From Hyphomonadaceae bacterium (GTDB lineage: Bacteria; Pseudomonadota; Alphaproteobacteria; Caulobacterales; Maricaulaceae), in the NCBI GenBank assembly GCA_013001295.1, contig JABDMW010000047.1, forward strand, positions 186,001-250,000: DNA of 64,000 nt, given 5' to 3'. Under the pieces are notes generated by a model, which worked only from the letters and a program-made list of their open reading frames with translations, was not told the origin of the DNA and did no database searches. Shown one piece after another: positions 45,148-55,500 of the stretch (positions are counted from its first letter, which is position 1; every line of letters begins with the position of its first letter). Made by a program: the position numbers and the translations under genes.

Positions 45148-45513
45148 ATGAATACAACGCAGGTCCTGTTTGGCGCGTTGGCGGCAATTAATTTATTGCC
45201 GTCGCTAGTTGCGTTCGCCCCTGCAAAGATTTCCAAATTATACGGCGTTGAGATCTCGGATCCGGCGTTAATCACATTGCTGCATCACCGGGCCGTCATG
45301 CTCGGCATCGTGGGTGGCGTTTTGGCGGCGGCGATCTTCATGCCGTCTATCCGCTGGGTGGCCCTAATCGCCGGCACAGTGAGCATGATGAGCTTCATCG
45401 TGATTGCTGCGATGAATAACGAACTGGGCGGATCCCTCTCCCGCATCGCGCTTGTCGATGCGATTGGAATTCCGATCATCGTCGCCCTGATATGGCTGAT
45501 GTTAAAAAAGTAA
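45148..45513 (+). CDS. Small four-helix membrane protein embedded in the gcv operon
   Basis: A 121-residue protein of four predicted membrane segments ([72 protein letters not shown]). The ATG abuts the gcvH stop and gcvPA follows after ten bases, so it is surely co-transcribed with the glycine operon. A HHRAVMLG segment recurs in several small bacterial membrane proteins of unknown role. No link to glycine is established; a transport or membrane role is only a guess. Confidence 0.8.
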   Translation: MNTTQVLFGALAAINLLPSLVAFAPAKISKLYGVEISDPALITLLHHRAVMLGIVGGVLAAAIFMPSIRWVALIAGTVSMMSFIVIAAMNNELGGSLSRIALVDAIGIPIIVALIWLMLKK

Positions 45514-45523
45514 GAGAAGACCT

Positions 45524-46861
45524 ATGCGATATTTACCGCTCAATGAAAATGACCGTAAAGACATGCTGGCCAAGGTCGGCGTGCCTATGGTCGATGCCTT
45601 GTTTGAGGATGTGCCGAAATCAGCACGCTTGACCGGGCTGATTGATCTGCCAACCCATATGACCGAAGCCGAGGTGGAGAGCCATCTGACCCGCTTGGCC
45701 GGTAAAAGCCGGGCCGCCGGCTCCGGATCGTTTTTTATCGGGGCGGGGGCGTATCGCCATCACATCCCTGCAACCGTTGATCATCTCATTCAGCGTTCGG
45801 AGTTTTTGACGGCCTATACACCGTATCAGCCGGAAATCTCCCAAGGCACACTGCAGGTGTTGTTCGAATTCCAGACCCAGGTCGCCATGCTCACCGGCAT
45901 GGAAGTCGCAAACGCCTCCATGTATGACGGTTCGACCGCGTGTGCCGAGGCCGTATTGATGGCATGCCGCGTTAAGCGCCGCAAAAAAGTCAAACTGGCA
46001 GCTGGCTTACATCCGCACTACGCCGCCACGACCGAAAACCAGGCCCAGTTTTTGGGGCTTGATCTTAAAACTGCCGACTGTGCGCCCGGAAAAGATAGTG
46101 ATGTGATGGACGGCCTCGACAAAGACGTCGCCGCCATCGTCGTGCAATCGCCAAATGTATTTGGCGAGATTATCGATCTGGAACTGTACGCCGAAGCCGC
46201 CCATGAAGTGGGTGCACTACTCATCGCCGTGTTCACTGAGCCGGTCGCTTTTGGTGCGATCAAGAGCCCGGGTGAAATGGGCGCAGATATTGTGGTCGGC
46301 GAAGGCCAGTCCATTGGTGTTGGCCTTAATTATGGTGGCCCGTATGTCGGCTTACTTGCCTGTCGTCAGAAACTTGTACGACAAATGCCCGGCCGGGTGT
46401 GCGGTGAAACCGTTGATGCCGAGGGCAAGCGCGGATACGTGTTGACGCTTTCAACCCGCGAACAACATATCCGCCGCGAAAAAGCGACCTCGAATATTTG
46501 TACAAACTCCGGTCTGTGTACCGTGGCCTGGAGCATTCATATGAGCCTGCTCGGTGAAGCAGGCCTTCGCCAATTGGCAACAATCAATCACGAGAAAGCC
46601 TGTGAGCTTGCGGACAAGCTGACGGCCATAGACGGCGTGGAACTGGTCAATGACAGCTTCTTCAACGAATTCACTCTGCGGCTTTCTAAACCAGCCAAGC
46701 AGGTCGTTGATGCCATGCTCAAGAATGACGTTTTGGGCGGATTGCACGCCAGCCGCTTGATGGATGGACAGGATGATCTCTTAATCGTCGCCGCGACGGA
46801 AACCAATTCGGAGGCTGACATGAATGCCTTTGAAACCGCCCTTCGGGAGGCGCTGTCATGA
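45524..46861 (+). CDS. gcvPA: Glycine dehydrogenase (decarboxylating) subunit 1
   Basis: A 445-residue N-terminal half of the split P protein, lacking the PLP lysine. It shows [19 protein letters not shown] at the start, [57 protein letters not shown] and NICTNSGLC, all subunit-1 signatures. With gcvPB it decarboxylates glycine and loads the lipoyl group of GcvH. Its last bases overlap the following small gene by four. Confidence 0.96.
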   Translation: MRYLPLNENDRKDMLAKVGVPMVDALFEDVPKSARLTGLIDLPTHMTEAEVESHLTRLAGKSRAAGSGSFFIGAGAYRHHIPATVDHLIQRSEFLTAYTPYQPEISQGTLQVLFEFQTQVAMLTGMEVANASMYDGSTACAEAVLMACRVKRRKKVKLAAGLHPHYAATTENQAQFLGLDLKTADCAPGKDSDVMDGLDKDVAAIVVQSPNVFGEIIDLELYAEAAHEVGALLIAVFTEPVAFGAIKSPGEMGADIVVGEGQSIGVGLNYGGPYVGLLACRQKLVRQMPGRVCGETVDAEGKRGYVLTLSTREQHIRREKATSNICTNSGLCTVAWSIHMSLLGEAGLRQLATINHEKACELADKLTAIDGVELVNDSFFNEFTLRLSKPAKQVVDAMLKNDVLGGLHASRLMDGQDDLLIVAATETNSEADMNAFETALREALS

Positions 46862-47127
46862 AAATACCCAACCGACAAATAAATGTCTTTCCCTATAAGC
46901 GGAAAAATGCCGAACGGCTCATAGACCTCGCGCGAAAAAGTGCTGAAGCACAGAACTGTTTTTTAAAATTCATCGAAGGTGTTGAAACCGCCGGAACCGA
47001 AAACGATTTGCTGCGTTTCGTGGATTTCGATCTTACGGATTTTACGTTCCGAATAGATAACCTGATTACATCGACATTTCCGGAATTAATGCCAATTGAG
47101 TGGGGATTTGAACATGGCGCTGAATAA
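46858..47127 (+). CDS. Small unknown protein between gcvPA and gcvPB (89 residues)
   Basis: The frame starts ATG at 46858, overlapping the gcvPA stop (ATGA), and its end overlaps the gcvPB start by 14 bases, so it looks translationally coupled to both. The product is soluble, begins [20 protein letters not shown] and contains WGFEHGAE at the end. No family is recognised. Tight coupling in both directions is the main argument that it is real. Confidence 0.6.
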   Translation: MKIPNRQINVFPYKRKNAERLIDLARKSAEAQNCFLKFIEGVETAGTENDLLRFVDFDLTDFTFRIDNLITSTFPELMPIEWGFEHGAE

Positions 47128-48673
47128 TATGGGCCGCCCGACAACACCGCAAGAAGGTACGGTCACGAGCACAATTGAAACCGTATCTGGCAACAAAGCC
47201 TTGGCGCAGCGTGAACTTCTGATTTTTGAAGTCGGCACACCGCGCCGGACCGGTGTTGACCTTCCCGAGCCCAAAGGTAGCAAGTCCCGGCTGGGCGGAC
47301 TGGAACGCACGGCAGAGATCGGACTGCCAGGACTGTCCGAGCCGGAAACCATGCGCCACTATGTGCGCTTGTCGCAAAAAAACTATGCAATTGATCTGGG
47401 CGTTTATCCGCTCGGTTCCTGCACGATGAAGCACAATCCGCGTCTCAATGAAAAAGTGGCCCGCTTGCCGGGGTTTGCCGATGTGCATCCCTTACAACCG
47501 CAAGAGACGGTGCAAGGTGCACTCGAGCTGATTGATGAACTGGCCCATTGGATATGCACACTCACCGGCATGCCGGCCGTGGCCATGTCGCCGAAAGCGG
47601 GTGCACATGGCGAGCTGTGCGGCATGATGGCGATCCGCGCCGCGCTTGACGCCAAAGGGGCGGATCATAAACGCCGCGTTCTGGTGCCGGAATCCGCCCA
47701 CGGGACAAACCCGGCTACGGCGGTGCAGTGCGGGTTTACCGTCGATGAAATCCCAGCAACCGATGATGGCCGCGTTGATCTGGAAGCGATGAAAGCGAAG
47801 CTCGGTGATGATGTCGCCGGCATTATGCTGACCAACCCAAATACCTGCGGGTTGTTTGAACGCGATATCGTCGAAATCGCGGAACTGATACACGGCGTTG
47901 GCGGGTATTTCTATTGTGATGGCGCCAATTTCAATGCTTTGGTCGGGCGCGTGCGTCCGGGGGACCTTGGAATTGATGCCATGCATCTCAATCTCCACAA
48001 GACATTTTCAACACCCCATGGCGGCGGCGGTCCGGGTTCTGGCCCAACTGTGTTGTCGGAGGCCTTGGCTGCTTATGCACCCGTGCCATTTGTTCAAAAG
48101 AACGACGACGCGTTTGAACTTGTCGAAACCGTTGAAGCCACAGGCGGCGATAGTTTTGGCCGCATGTGCGCATTCCATGGTCAGATGGGCATGTTCACCC
48201 GTGCGCTCAGCTACATGCTTAGCCACGGTTCTGACGGACTTAAACAGGCCACCGAAGACGCCGTTCTCAACGCCAACTATGTGCAAGCGAGCCTCAGCGA
48301 CGTCATGACCGTGGCATTCCCGGGCACCTGTATGCACGAAGCTTTGTTCGATGACAGGTTCTTGAAAGACACAGGTGTGGAAACCCTGGATTTTGCCAAA
48401 GCCATGATCGATGAAGGTTATCATCCGATGACTATGTATTTCCCCTTGGTTGTCCATGGGGCCATGTTGATCGAACCCACCGAGTCGGAAAGCAAAGCTG
48501 AGCTTGATCGCTTCATCGCGGTCATGCGCTCACTCGCAGAGCGGGCGACAGGCGGAGATGTGGACAGCTTTAAGGCCGCACCAATCTATGCGCCTATGCG
48601 CCGGTTGGACGAAACCCAAGCTGCCCGAAAGCCGGTTCTGAGGTGGACCCCAGGCGAGGCCGCCAACGATTAG
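47114..48673 (+). CDS. gcvPB: Glycine dehydrogenase (decarboxylating) subunit 2
   Basis: The PLP-binding half of the split P protein, about 519 residues. The Schiff-base lysine lies in HLNLHKTFSTPHGGGGPG; other signatures are LGSCTMKHNPRLNEKVARLPGF, MSPKAGAHGELCGMMAIRAA and AHGTNPATA. The ATG at 47114 follows GGGGA at a good distance; the TTG at 47096, in frame, is less likely. Last gene of the operon. Confidence 0.95.
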   Translation: MALNNMGRPTTPQEGTVTSTIETVSGNKALAQRELLIFEVGTPRRTGVDLPEPKGSKSRLGGLERTAEIGLPGLSEPETMRHYVRLSQKNYAIDLGVYPLGSCTMKHNPRLNEKVARLPGFADVHPLQPQETVQGALELIDELAHWICTLTGMPAVAMSPKAGAHGELCGMMAIRAALDAKGADHKRRVLVPESAHGTNPATAVQCGFTVDEIPATDDGRVDLEAMKAKLGDDVAGIMLTNPNTCGLFERDIVEIAELIHGVGGYFYCDGANFNALVGRVRPGDLGIDAMHLNLHKTFSTPHGGGGPGSGPTVLSEALAAYAPVPFVQKNDDAFELVETVEATGGDSFGRMCAFHGQMGMFTRALSYMLSHGSDGLKQATEDAVLNANYVQASLSDVMTVAFPGTCMHEALFDDRFLKDTGVETLDFAKAMIDEGYHPMTMYFPLVVHGAMLIEPTESESKAELDRFIAVMRSLAERATGGDVDSFKAAPIYAPMRRLDETQAARKPVLRWTPGEAAND

Positions 48674-48674
48674 G

Positions 48675-49754
48675 TCAGGTAGGGCGCGGGAACAGTTTTC
48701 CGCGCGCCTTTTTAGCGGCGTTCAACATTGGTTTTTCGGCAAACCGGTAGCATAGCCACGAGACAAAAATTGCGAAAATAGGCATGAAGGCCAGGACGAT
48801 AATGTTGTCCAAATTTCCCGGCTGTTCAATTTTACGCCAAACCCGCCCGATCAGGCTCAATGACATGATGTGAGTAAGGTACAACGAGTAAGACCAGTCG
48901 CCCAGTTTTGAGAGCGCGTTCGATAGGGTCTTGCCGTGTATTTCGATGGCCGATAATCCGTATACGATCAATGTGCAAGGGACAGTAAACAACAATGCGC
49001 GGTCCGCAAAAGTTGCCGGCATGCCGTCATGACGATCCAATGCGAGCGCAAGGCAAGTTATGCTCGCGACAATCCCCAGAGCCAACGCTGTCTTTGCCAA
49101 AGGGGCATTGTACATTTTCAATATCCATGCTGAGAAAGCGCCAAATAAAAATTCGAAACTGAGTGGGTTGAACAAAATTTCCAAAAGAGGAGAGGGGCCA
49201 TCCCATCCGTTATATATACCGAAGCCAAGTACAACTGCCCACAATGCTAGAAACGGCAGCATAAATTTGGGTTTAAAGACCAGGGCAAGTGCAAACACCA
49301 AATAGAAGAACATCTCATGGATCAGCGTCCATCCAATTGCGAAAAATGGAAGATGATCATCGGGAATGAGCAACACTGATTTCAACATGTCGGGTTGATC
49401 TGCCATGCTGGAAAAAACGATTTCAGGCCGCCAAAGCCAAACGGCGAACGTTACTGCGGTTATCAACCAGTAGAGCGGATAAATCCGGGTGGCCCGGGCA
49501 AACAGGAACTCGCTGACGGCTTTAAGTCCGCGCCGGAATGACCATGCGACATGGACCATTATAAAACCCGAGATTACGAAAAACAGATCAACGCCAACCA
49601 TGCCGAGTTCGATCCACTGGCCCAAGACCTGATCGTTGGAATATTTGCGTTCGATGATGAGTAAATGCGAAAAGGCAACGAGTAGAGCCGCGATACCGCG
49701 CAAGGCTTGTATATTTTGCAAGCGAAGCACTTTTGGCGGTGTCTCAATACTCAT
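48675..49754 (-). CDS. Acyltransferase family 3 (OafA/YrhL-like) membrane protein
   Basis: A 359-residue protein with about ten membrane segments and the family start IQALRGIAALLVAFSHLLIIE, including the conserved ALRG-x-A and histidine. It probably transfers an acyl group to a surface or extracellular sugar, but neither donor nor acceptor is known. It overlaps the gcv terminator region and stands alone on the minus strand, downstream of the F0 operon terminator. Confidence 0.9.
   Translation of the reverse strand: MSIETPPKVLRLQNIQALRGIAALLVAFSHLLIIERKYSNDQVLGQWIELGMVGVDLFFVISGFIMVHVAWSFRRGLKAVSEFLFARATRIYPLYWLITAVTFAVWLWRPEIVFSSMADQPDMLKSVLLIPDDHLPFFAIGWTLIHEMFFYLVFALALVFKPKFMLPFLALWAVVLGFGIYNGWDGPSPLLEILFNPLSFEFLFGAFSAWILKMYNAPLAKTALALGIVASITCLALALDRHDGMPATFADRALLFTVPCTLIVYGLSAIEIHGKTLSNALSKLGDWSYSLYLTHIMSLSLIGRVWRKIEQPGNLDNIIVLAFMPIFAIFVSWLCYRFAEKPMLNAAKKARGKLFPRPT
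48680..48714 (+). terminator. Possible terminator of the gcv operon
   Basis: GGGCGCGG and CCGCGCGCC can pair over 6-8 bases with a slipped G, followed by CCTTTTT. It overlaps the 3' end of the convergent acyltransferase gene, so it would act inside coding sequence. Confidence 0.4.
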
Positions 49755-49770
49755 GAAATATGCTCATAAA

Positions 49771-49805
49771 AAAACGGGTACTCTCTTTATGAAGATACCC
49801 GTTTT
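49771..49805 (-). terminator. Rho-independent terminator of the F0 ATP synthase operon
   Basis: AAAACGGGTA and TACCCGTTTT form a 10-bp stem around a 15-base loop; on the minus strand the stem is followed by seven T. It lies 28 bases past the atpF stop. Confidence 0.93.
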
Positions 49806-49832
49806 AAAATCCAGTTATATTTTTTGCACTCG

Positions 49833-50333
49833 CTAGTGTAGCGCTTTCCCGAGTTGGGCGATGCCGTCTTTAATCAACGCGTTATGATCCGCTGATTTAA
49901 ACTGCTCTTTGATCAATTTCTCAGCCGCTGCAGTCGCGAGGTCAACGGCGCGAGCTTTAACTTCGCCGATCGCTTGCGCTTCCGCTGTCGCGATCTTGGC
50001 CTCGGCTGCTTCAGCACGCCGTGCCAGTTTTTCTTTGAGATCAGCGCGTGCTTGTTCTGCCATGGACTCGGCATCACGACGGGCTTGCTCAACGATATTT
50101 TTTGCTTGCTCTTCGGCTTCCGCTTGCTTGCGTTGGTATGAAGCCAGCAAGGCTTGCGCTTCCTCACGCAGACGTTTGGCTTCGTCGAGGTTTTCGCGAA
50201 TACCCTCTGCCCGCGCGTCCAAGGCTTTGGCCATCATTTTGTGAATGCCTTTTGACATCAACAGGGCAATGATGATCAACAGGGCGAAAAACACCCAAAT
50301 TGTTGTGCTGCCTAAATCAAAATCCCAATGCAT
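49833..50333 (-). CDS. atpF: F0F1 ATP synthase subunit b
   Basis: A 166-residue peripheral-stalk subunit. One N-terminal membrane helix (IWVFFALLIIIALLMSKG) is followed by a long charged coiled coil (EAKRLREEAQALLASYQ, then KQAEAEEQAKNIVEQARRDAE) that reaches the F1 head. Last gene of the F0 operon; it starts nine bases after b'. Confidence 0.94.
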   Translation of the reverse strand: MHWDFDLGSTTIWVFFALLIIIALLMSKGIHKMMAKALDARAEGIRENLDEAKRLREEAQALLASYQRKQAEAEEQAKNIVEQARRDAESMAEQARADLKEKLARRAEAAEAKIATAEAQAIGEVKARAVDLATAAAEKLIKEQFKSADHNALIKDGIAQLGKALH

Positions 50334-50342
50334 ACCGGTCTC

Positions 50343-50909
50343 CTAACCTTGAGCCTTAACAGCCTTCGTGGCCGTTGCTGCAGCGATCTTGCCTGAAAAC
50401 AAACTTTCAACCAAAGTTTTAGCTGTATCGGCAGCAATATCGTCAACATTGCTGAGCGCTTTTGCCCGCAGTGCCTTAATTTTGCCTTCAGCGACGTCCA
50501 TTTGGCGCGTCGCTTCTTCGTCAGCCTTCTGCATCTCAGCCTCGATTTCCGCATTGATGCTAGCACGTGTGGTCTCAGCAACATTGTGCGCTTTCGCGCG
50601 GGCATCGCTAAGAGCCTGTTCGTAAGATTTTTCTGCATGCTCCGCTTCACGTTGCATCCGGGCTGCACTGTCCAGATCATCAGCGATCTGATTGCTCCGA
50701 TGCTCTAGAATGCCGCCGAGGCGTGGCAGGAAAACCTTCGATAAAAGAAAGAGGAGCAGGCCGAATGTCACGGCCAGCCAGAAGAGTTGTGATGAAAATG
50801 TGGACGAATCCAAAGGTGGAAATACGCCTGAGCCTTTTTCCGCACCATGCTCTTTAGTTTCAGCGGCCGCTGCAGCAGCAGCCATGATAAAATTAAAAGC
50901 GCTCATCAC
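50343..50909 (-). CDS. atpF': F0F1 ATP synthase subunit b'
   Basis: A 188-residue second peripheral-stalk subunit, longer at the N-terminus than b (about 35 residues before the membrane segment SQLFWLAVTFGLLLFLLSKVFLP). The helix continues in HRSNQIADDLDSAARMQ-type heptads. It pairs with subunit b as a heterodimer, the usual arrangement in photosynthetic and alphaproteobacterial enzymes. Confidence 0.94.
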   Translation of the reverse strand: MMSAFNFIMAAAAAAAETKEHGAEKGSGVFPPLDSSTFSSQLFWLAVTFGLLLFLLSKVFLPRLGGILEHRSNQIADDLDSAARMQREAEHAEKSYEQALSDARAKAHNVAETTRASINAEIEAEMQKADEEATRQMDVAEGKIKALRAKALSNVDDIAADTAKTLVESLFSGKIAAATATKAVKAQG

Positions 50910-50944
50910 ACTCTTCCTTTAAGCTGTGGAGATAACGTCTCTGA

Positions 50945-51172
50945 TTAAACCGCGAAGAGCAGCAAGAACGCGATCAACAGTGAGAAAATGCCGAGAGCTT
51001 CTGTCACGGCAAAACCGAAAATCAAGTTACCAAACTGGCCTTGAGCGGCGGATGGATTTCTGATGGCGGCTGAAAGATAGTTACCGAAAATGTGACCAAG
51101 GCCAACACCGGCACCGATCATTCCTGAACAGGCAAGGCCTGCACCGATTAGTTTTGCTGCTTCTGCTTCCAT
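50945..51172 (-). CDS. atpE: F0F1 ATP synthase subunit c
   Basis: A 75-residue hairpin of two membrane helices that forms the proton-driven ring. The conserved acid is glutamate 58 in [13 protein letters not shown], and the polar loop is AIRNPSA (near 37-43). The sequence and length match alphaproteobacterial c subunits. Confidence 0.96.
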   Translation of the reverse strand: MEAEAAKLIGAGLACSGMIGAGVGLGHIFGNYLSAAIRNPSAAQGQFGNLIFGFAVTEALGIFSLLIAFLLLFAV

Positions 51173-51204
51173 GATGATATCTCCTATGAGGTTAGCAGTT
51201 AACG

Positions 51205-51969
51205 TTAGTGTCCTGGGTGTAATGCGTCACTTATGTAAACGCAGGTCAGGATAGTGAAAACGTAGGCTTGCAAGAAGGCTACGAGAATTTCGAGAGGTGT
51301 TAAAATGACTGTCATTGCGAAGGGTGCAATGGCGCCGACTTTGGCCGCGCCCGCCAGACCGGCAAACATCATAATCGCAAAGCCAGCGAACAATTTTAAC
51401 ATGATGTGACCCGCCAGCATATTGGCCCACAAACGAACACTGTGTGAAAGCGGGCGGGACAGGAAGGAAATAATTTCAAGCGGTGTGACCAAGAGAACCT
51501 TCAACAAAACGGGCACGCCGGACGGCCAGAACAGCTTCAAAAACTTCAAGCGGTTCTTCCAAAAGCCGACAACCAATACGGTGGTCATTACCATCATCGC
51601 CAATGCGAATGTGACAATGATATGTGAGGTTGTTGTGAAGAAAAACGGAATAAGACCGAGCATGTTCGCAAACAAAATGAACATGAACAGTGCGAAGATG
51701 AACGGGAAAAATTTTAATCCGTCTTTACCCGCAGTTGAGCGGATCATATCTGCAATAAATTCATACGAAATTTCAGCAATGGACTGGAAACGCCCCGGAA
51801 CGAGTGCTTTCTTTGATGTGCCGAAAAACATGAATGCGGAGATCAATGCAACGGCAACGACCATCATAAATGCGGAATTTGTGAAGCTGACGTCGAAATT
51901 ACCAATCTTCAATTCGCTTCCCATACGGTGAATTTCGAATTGCTTAATCGGATCTAATGGATCTGCCAT
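51205..51969 (-). CDS. atpB: F0F1 ATP synthase subunit a
   Basis: A 254-residue membrane subunit forming the proton half-channels next to the c ring. The essential arginine is in [19 protein letters not shown] (near residue 180), and [15 protein letters not shown] and a late [18 protein letters not shown] segment are present. It lies between atpI and atpE in the usual F0 order. Confidence 0.96.
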   Translation of the reverse strand: MADPLDPIKQFEIHRMGSELKIGNFDVSFTNSAFMMVVAVALISAFMFFGTSKKALVPGRFQSIAEISYEFIADMIRSTAGKDGLKFFPFIFALFMFILFANMLGLIPFFFTTTSHIIVTFALAMMVMTTVLVVGFWKNRLKFLKLFWPSGVPVLLKVLLVTPLEIISFLSRPLSHSVRLWANMLAGHIMLKLFAGFAIMMFAGLAGAAKVGAIAPFAMTVILTPLEILVAFLQAYVFTILTCVYISDALHPGH

Positions 51970-51987
51970 TTAAGGCCCCTCAATTTT

Positions 51988-52347
51988 CTACGGAATATCC
52001 GTTTCATCCTCTTGCAAATCCTGACCGGGGTCAGTTTCTGCGCTCATCTCTTTAGCAGTTCGCACAATATTACGCGTGCCCGCCATAAACCCGAAGATAA
52101 TCCCGACCAACATGCCCCATGGCATTGTGTTGACCAGTTTATCAAAACCAAATCCTATCAAACCTCCGACGATAACGGCGGCTGAAAAGTCACTGGCGTA
52201 ACGAATGCCGACGGCCCACCCGGTGCGTTCTTGTTCAATATCGGGACTATGTGCGGTTTGAGCGGCTTTAATCTTGTCGCCGAGCGCATCGAGCGCATCA
52301 CCTTCGTCCTGATTTGATGTAGATTGCTGCGGTTTTTTCATAGCTAT
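51988..52347 (-). CDS. atpI: AtpZ/AtpI family protein
   Basis: A protein of about 119 residues with a charged N-terminus (MKKPQQSTSNQDEGDALDAL) and two membrane helices (YASDFSAAVIVGGLIGFGFDKL and MLVGIIFGFMAGTRNIVRTA). Members of this group assist assembly of the c ring or its ion balance. An earlier TTG at 52410 in the same frame is rejected because it coincides with a -35-like TTGACA; the ATG at 52347 is taken as start. First gene of the operon. Confidence 0.85.
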   Translation of the reverse strand: MAMKKPQQSTSNQDEGDALDALGDKIKAAQTAHSPDIEQERTGWAVGIRYASDFSAAVIVGGLIGFGFDKLVNTMPWGMLVGIIFGFMAGTRNIVRTAKEMSAETDPGQDLQEDETDIP

Positions 52348-52381
52348 CGACTCATCCGATGGTCGCCCATCAAACGCGCGC

Positions 52382-52410
52382 AACTTACGCTCGGAGGGGG
52401 GCAGTGTCAA
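52382..52410 (-). promoter_or_regulatory. Possible promoter of the F0 ATP synthase operon
   Basis: On the minus strand a perfect TTGACA (52410-52405) is followed after 17 bases by TAAGTT (52387-52382), 35 bases upstream of the chosen atpI start. The -10 match is weak. Confidence 0.35.
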
Positions 52411-52503
52411 CAGCTCTAATCAATCGGTAAGTCATTGAAAAATATAGATAATCAACGATTTTTATAGAGCGTGTTAATCTGTCGCAGTCTAAGGAGAAAA
52501 TCC

Positions 52504-55500
52504 TTAGGCAGCTGTCGTAATTTTTTCGGCTTCGCCCAGATCGATTGAGACCAGTTGAGATACACCTTTTTCAGCCATGGTGACACCAAATAACCTGTTC
52601 ATACGGGCCATTGTCACCGGGTTATGGGTAATAACCATGAAACGGGTCTCGGTTTGCGCACACATTTCGTCGAGAAGATCGCAATAGCGTTCCACATTCG
52701 CGTCATCAAGCGGGGCGTCAACCTCGTCAAGGACACAAATCGGGGCGGGATTGGACAAGAAAACCGCAAAAATCAGCGCAGTTGCAGTGAGCGCTTGCTC
52801 ACCACCGGACATTAAGGACATGGAGCCAAGCTTTTTGCCAGGAGGGCTGACCATCACTTCGAGACCGGCTTCCAGTGGATCATCCGACTCTGTCAACGCT
52901 AAAGACGCGCTACCACCGCCAAATAAGGTCGTAAACAAGCGTCCAAAATGGCCATTGACGACGTCAAATGCTTTCAGTAAGCGTTCGCGGCCCTCAGAAT
53001 TCAGGCTATCGATGCCTTCGCGCAGGCGAGCGATCGCCGCGACCAGATCCTGACGTTCGGTATTGAGTGCGCTTAAGCGTTCTTCTTGCTCGACAGCTTC
53101 TGCATCGGCGCGCATATTGACTGCACCCATATTTTCGCGTTCCCGCGCTAAACGCTCCAGTTTTCGCTCGATATCATGTTCCGCGAGATTGCTATCCGGG
53201 CTAAGCTCTTCCAATTGTCCTTTGAGTTCGCTTGGTGCGCAGGACAGTGTTTCGTTGATCCGCGCCTGTATTTCTTCAATTCGTTCCTGAGACGCGGTAT
53301 TTCGTGCTTCGGCAGCCGCGCGTTCCTCGCGGGCACGACCAAGGGCATTCTCGCCGTCCCGCAATTTGGTTTCGGCGTCTTTCAGCGTATTTTCGATTTG
53401 AGCAAGGGCATCCCCGGCATCTTGTCTGCGCTTTTCAGCTTCGCTCAAATCCGAAAGGAGTTTCTGACGTCTTTGATCGAATTCATCCGGCCCGTCTGTG
53501 GCCGCCGCCAATGCCATGCGGGTTTCGGCCTCCCGTCCCTGCAAAGTGCCAACACGATCTTTGGCGTGGGTTGAACGTCCCTCCCAATCGGCAATTTCCT
53601 GTTCAACGGCGGCCAATCGGGCCGCCTTGGCTTCTGCTTCGTTTTTCAATCCCCTGTAAGCACCGCTGGCTTCGTCAGCCGCTTCGCGGGCGACGGACAG
53701 CTTTTCACGTGTGTCACTCAGACGTTCGCTTAAATCGTCGGAGCCTTGCGCATCTGAAAGGTGGCTTTGAGCTGTTGTCTCGCGTACGTTGACGTCTTCT
53801 ATTTCGACGTTCAAACGCGCCAATCTGTCATTCAAATTGGAAATCTGCTCAGCTTGGCGAGCCTGATCGGTTTCGTGGCGGTTGGCCGCCGCACGTGCTT
53901 CGCGCTCTTCGCGTTCAAGGACCGGCAAAACGCGTCTGGCTTCGTTCGCTTCGCGGTCCGCAGTCTCGCGCCGTTCCTTGGCCGCTTGCCATTTTTGTTC
54001 AGCGCCTTCGGCAGCTTCAACACGCTTAACCAAAAGCGATTCGATATCTGCCAACCGATTGATGTTTTCGAGCCGGATCGTTGCGGCCGATTGGATATCA
54101 GAGGATGCCGTAAACCCATCCCAGCGCCAAAGATCACCTTCGACACTGACCAGACGCTGACCGGGCGCCAATGATTTCGCGATCGCCGCACCTTTTGATT
54201 TTTCGACGAGCCCAATTTGGCTGAGACGCGCCGCCAGGGCTTGTGGCGCTTTGACAAAGTCTGCCAATGACTTGATGCCTGATGGGAGGCTTGCGGTCGG
54301 TGCATCGGCGCCGTTCCAGCGAAGCGGCACATCTTTATCAAGTCCCGCCTCGAGATCGTCACCAAAAGCTGCTGTCAACGCGGCTTCATAGCCTTTTTTA
54401 ACTTCGACGGATTCAAGAACGGGTGTCCATTCACTAGATCCACGGGCGCTATTGATCATCCGCGTAAGCGCTTTTTGTTCCGCCTGTAATTCGGAAAGTT
54501 CCTGCCGTGTCGATGTTAGAGCATCGCGAAGTTCGCGCTCTTGCGCCTCGGTTGCCGCCTTGGCGGCCAAAGCTTCTTGTTCAACGTTTCGCGCTTTACC
54601 TAGGGCATCTAAACAATCCGACAAAGAGGCTGCAAACAATGTACCGGCCTCTGCCAGCCCGTCGCCCTGAGCTATATTGGATAGCGCATTTCTGACAGAG
54701 TCAATTTCGCGCTGAATTTTCAATTTTCGGTCCGTGAGTTGTTCCACGTCGCGGGCAGCGCTTGCTTTCATCGCTGATTGTTCAGCACTTTTGCGGGTGA
54801 TCTCACCAAGTTCATTTTCGAGCCGGGTACGAACTTCGATGGCTTCCGCCGCAGCGGCCTGGGCTTGCTCAACGGCTCCTGTCATATCTTTGCTGGCTTT
54901 CAGACCTTCAAATTCCTGGCTCAACCGTGTTGTGGCGTTTTCGGCGTCATTTATGATGCCTTCTTCGCGCTCTAAATCGCCCTTAAGAAATACCAATCGG
55001 GCTTCAAGTTTCTTGATCTCGCCTTTGGCCGCTTGTTCGTCATTTTCGAGCGCTTCGCGAGCTGCGTTTAAGCGACCATAAACGGCAGCCGCCACGATTT
55101 GTTCCTCTCGGTGGGGTTCCAGCTTCGTGGAAATTTCCGCAACTTCCGTGCTGAATTTAGCCACTTCACCCGTCAGTTCCTGAACACGTTTTTCATTTTC
55201 ATTCAGACTTTCCGCATTTTTGCTGAGTGTCGCCAGCGCATGCTCCCAACGCTTCAACCACAAAAGCGCTTTGTATTCACGGATTTCGCCGGCTAAGCGT
55301 TTGTAGCGCGTGGCTTGTCGGGATTGACGCCTCAGACTTAAGAGTTGGCTTTCGATCTGGCCCAAGACATCTTCAAGTCGATCAAGATTGTTTTCAGCCG
55401 CACGCAAGCGCAGTTCGGCTTCGTGCCGGCGGGTGTGCAGGCCGGAAATCCCCGCGGCTTCCTCCAAAATACGTCTGCGGTTAGAAGGTTTAGCGGAAAT

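Noticed and set aside
52348-52410. Longer AtpI/AtpZ protein starting at TTG 52410
   Set aside because: The TTG belongs to a TTGACA that looks like a -35 element, and the added 21 residues do not resemble family members.
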